NCBI RefSeq assembly: GCF_964019385.1
Contig: NC_088643.1
Location: 13,881,300 to 13,945,299 of the forward strand
Direction of reading: 5' to 3'
DNA length: 64,000 nucleotides
Source of the DNA: Sycon ciliatum
Lineage: Eukaryota; Porifera; Calcarea; Leucosolenida; Sycettidae
Each line of letters starts with the position of its first letter. Position 1 is the stretch's first letter. A program made the translations under genes and the position numbers. Shown here piece by piece: positions 63,966 to 64,000 of this stretch. The notes beneath the pieces are model-generated. The model did not search any database. It was not told the origin of the DNA and saw nothing but the letters and a program-made list of their open reading frames with translations.

Positions 63966-64000
63966 ACTGAACACAGTTACAGACGACGAGTCTCGCGTGA

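Larger units (their letters stand above)
53686..64000 (+). mobile_element. DIRS-like retrotransposon, running off the window, with nested insertions
   Basis: A Gag-like protein in two parts (54035-54473 and 57242-57895), an overlapping second frame (57952 onward), and RT and RNase H segments of DIRS type (62612-63965) lie in order on the plus strand. Insertions at 54474-54920, 58445-62604 and 62850-62994 interrupt it. The tyrosine recombinase and right terminus, expected in this family, are beyond the window. The start at 53686 is inferred from the break in FB4. Confidence 0.8.

Overview
The window reads as eukaryotic, most likely an invertebrate metazoan (marine by guess). Evidence is the mix of mobile elements: Penelope-like elements with GIY-YIG domains, a DIRS-type tyrosine-recombinase retrotransposon, CR1/Jockey-like, RTE-like and I/Ingi-like non-LTR retrotransposons, several TIR/MITE families and many CA, AAC, AAT, GAA and CAAA microsatellites. 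No bacterial operon layout, rRNA, tRNA or CRISPR was seen. No convincing complete host gene was found; one open frame at 46.4-47.0 kb could be a host exon.

Layout. 0-2.85 kb: 5'-truncated CR1/Jockey-like element on the minus strand. 3.1-6.05 kb: copy A of an unclassified repeat (called family R here) with a long minus-strand frame for a disordered protein. 6.1-10.8 kb: TIR elements, 3' pieces of a second non-LTR family, CA tracts. 10.8-11.9 kb: R copy B. 11.9-15.3 kb: a nest, with Penelope-like PLE1 (14-bp target duplication) inside a non-LTR fragment and PLE1 itself carrying a TA-flanked MITE and another non-LTR. 15.3-16.5 kb: CR1-like 3' end. 16.5-26.5 kb: array of R copies C, D, E, F with an interspersed repeat (X). 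Two copies share the same internal inversion and the same pogo-like insertion, and one of these carries a nested hAT-like MITE.

26.9-34.5 kb: a TTAA-flanked foldback element whose arms are broken by a non-LTR fragment, a nearly complete Penelope-like element (PLE2) and an intact-looking RTE-like element with a 12-bp duplication. 34.7-38.9 kb: two more foldbacks, the second with a CR1-like element at its palindrome centre. 39-53.3 kb: gene-poor, with minisatellites, a duplicated segment, a hAT MITE, a Tc1 transposase remnant and a Harbinger-like MITE. 53.3-64 kb: a foldback arm ending at a DIRS element that runs off the window and is broken by a foldback MITE, a 4.16-kb I/Ingi-like element and a 145-bp non-LTR tail.

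The genes do not form a pathway; each encodes the machinery of its own element (endonuclease, reverse transcriptase, RNase H, Gag). What the window offers is a readable insertion history, since many insertions keep target duplications and can be compared with empty sites in sister copies. The most unusual items are PLE2, whose GIY-YIG domain is split by a long disordered AT-hook segment, the TTAA foldback family, the R family, and a possible Tudor-like fold between endonuclease and RT in the I/Ingi-like element. Family names R, R1, X and NLTR1-8 are labels used only here.
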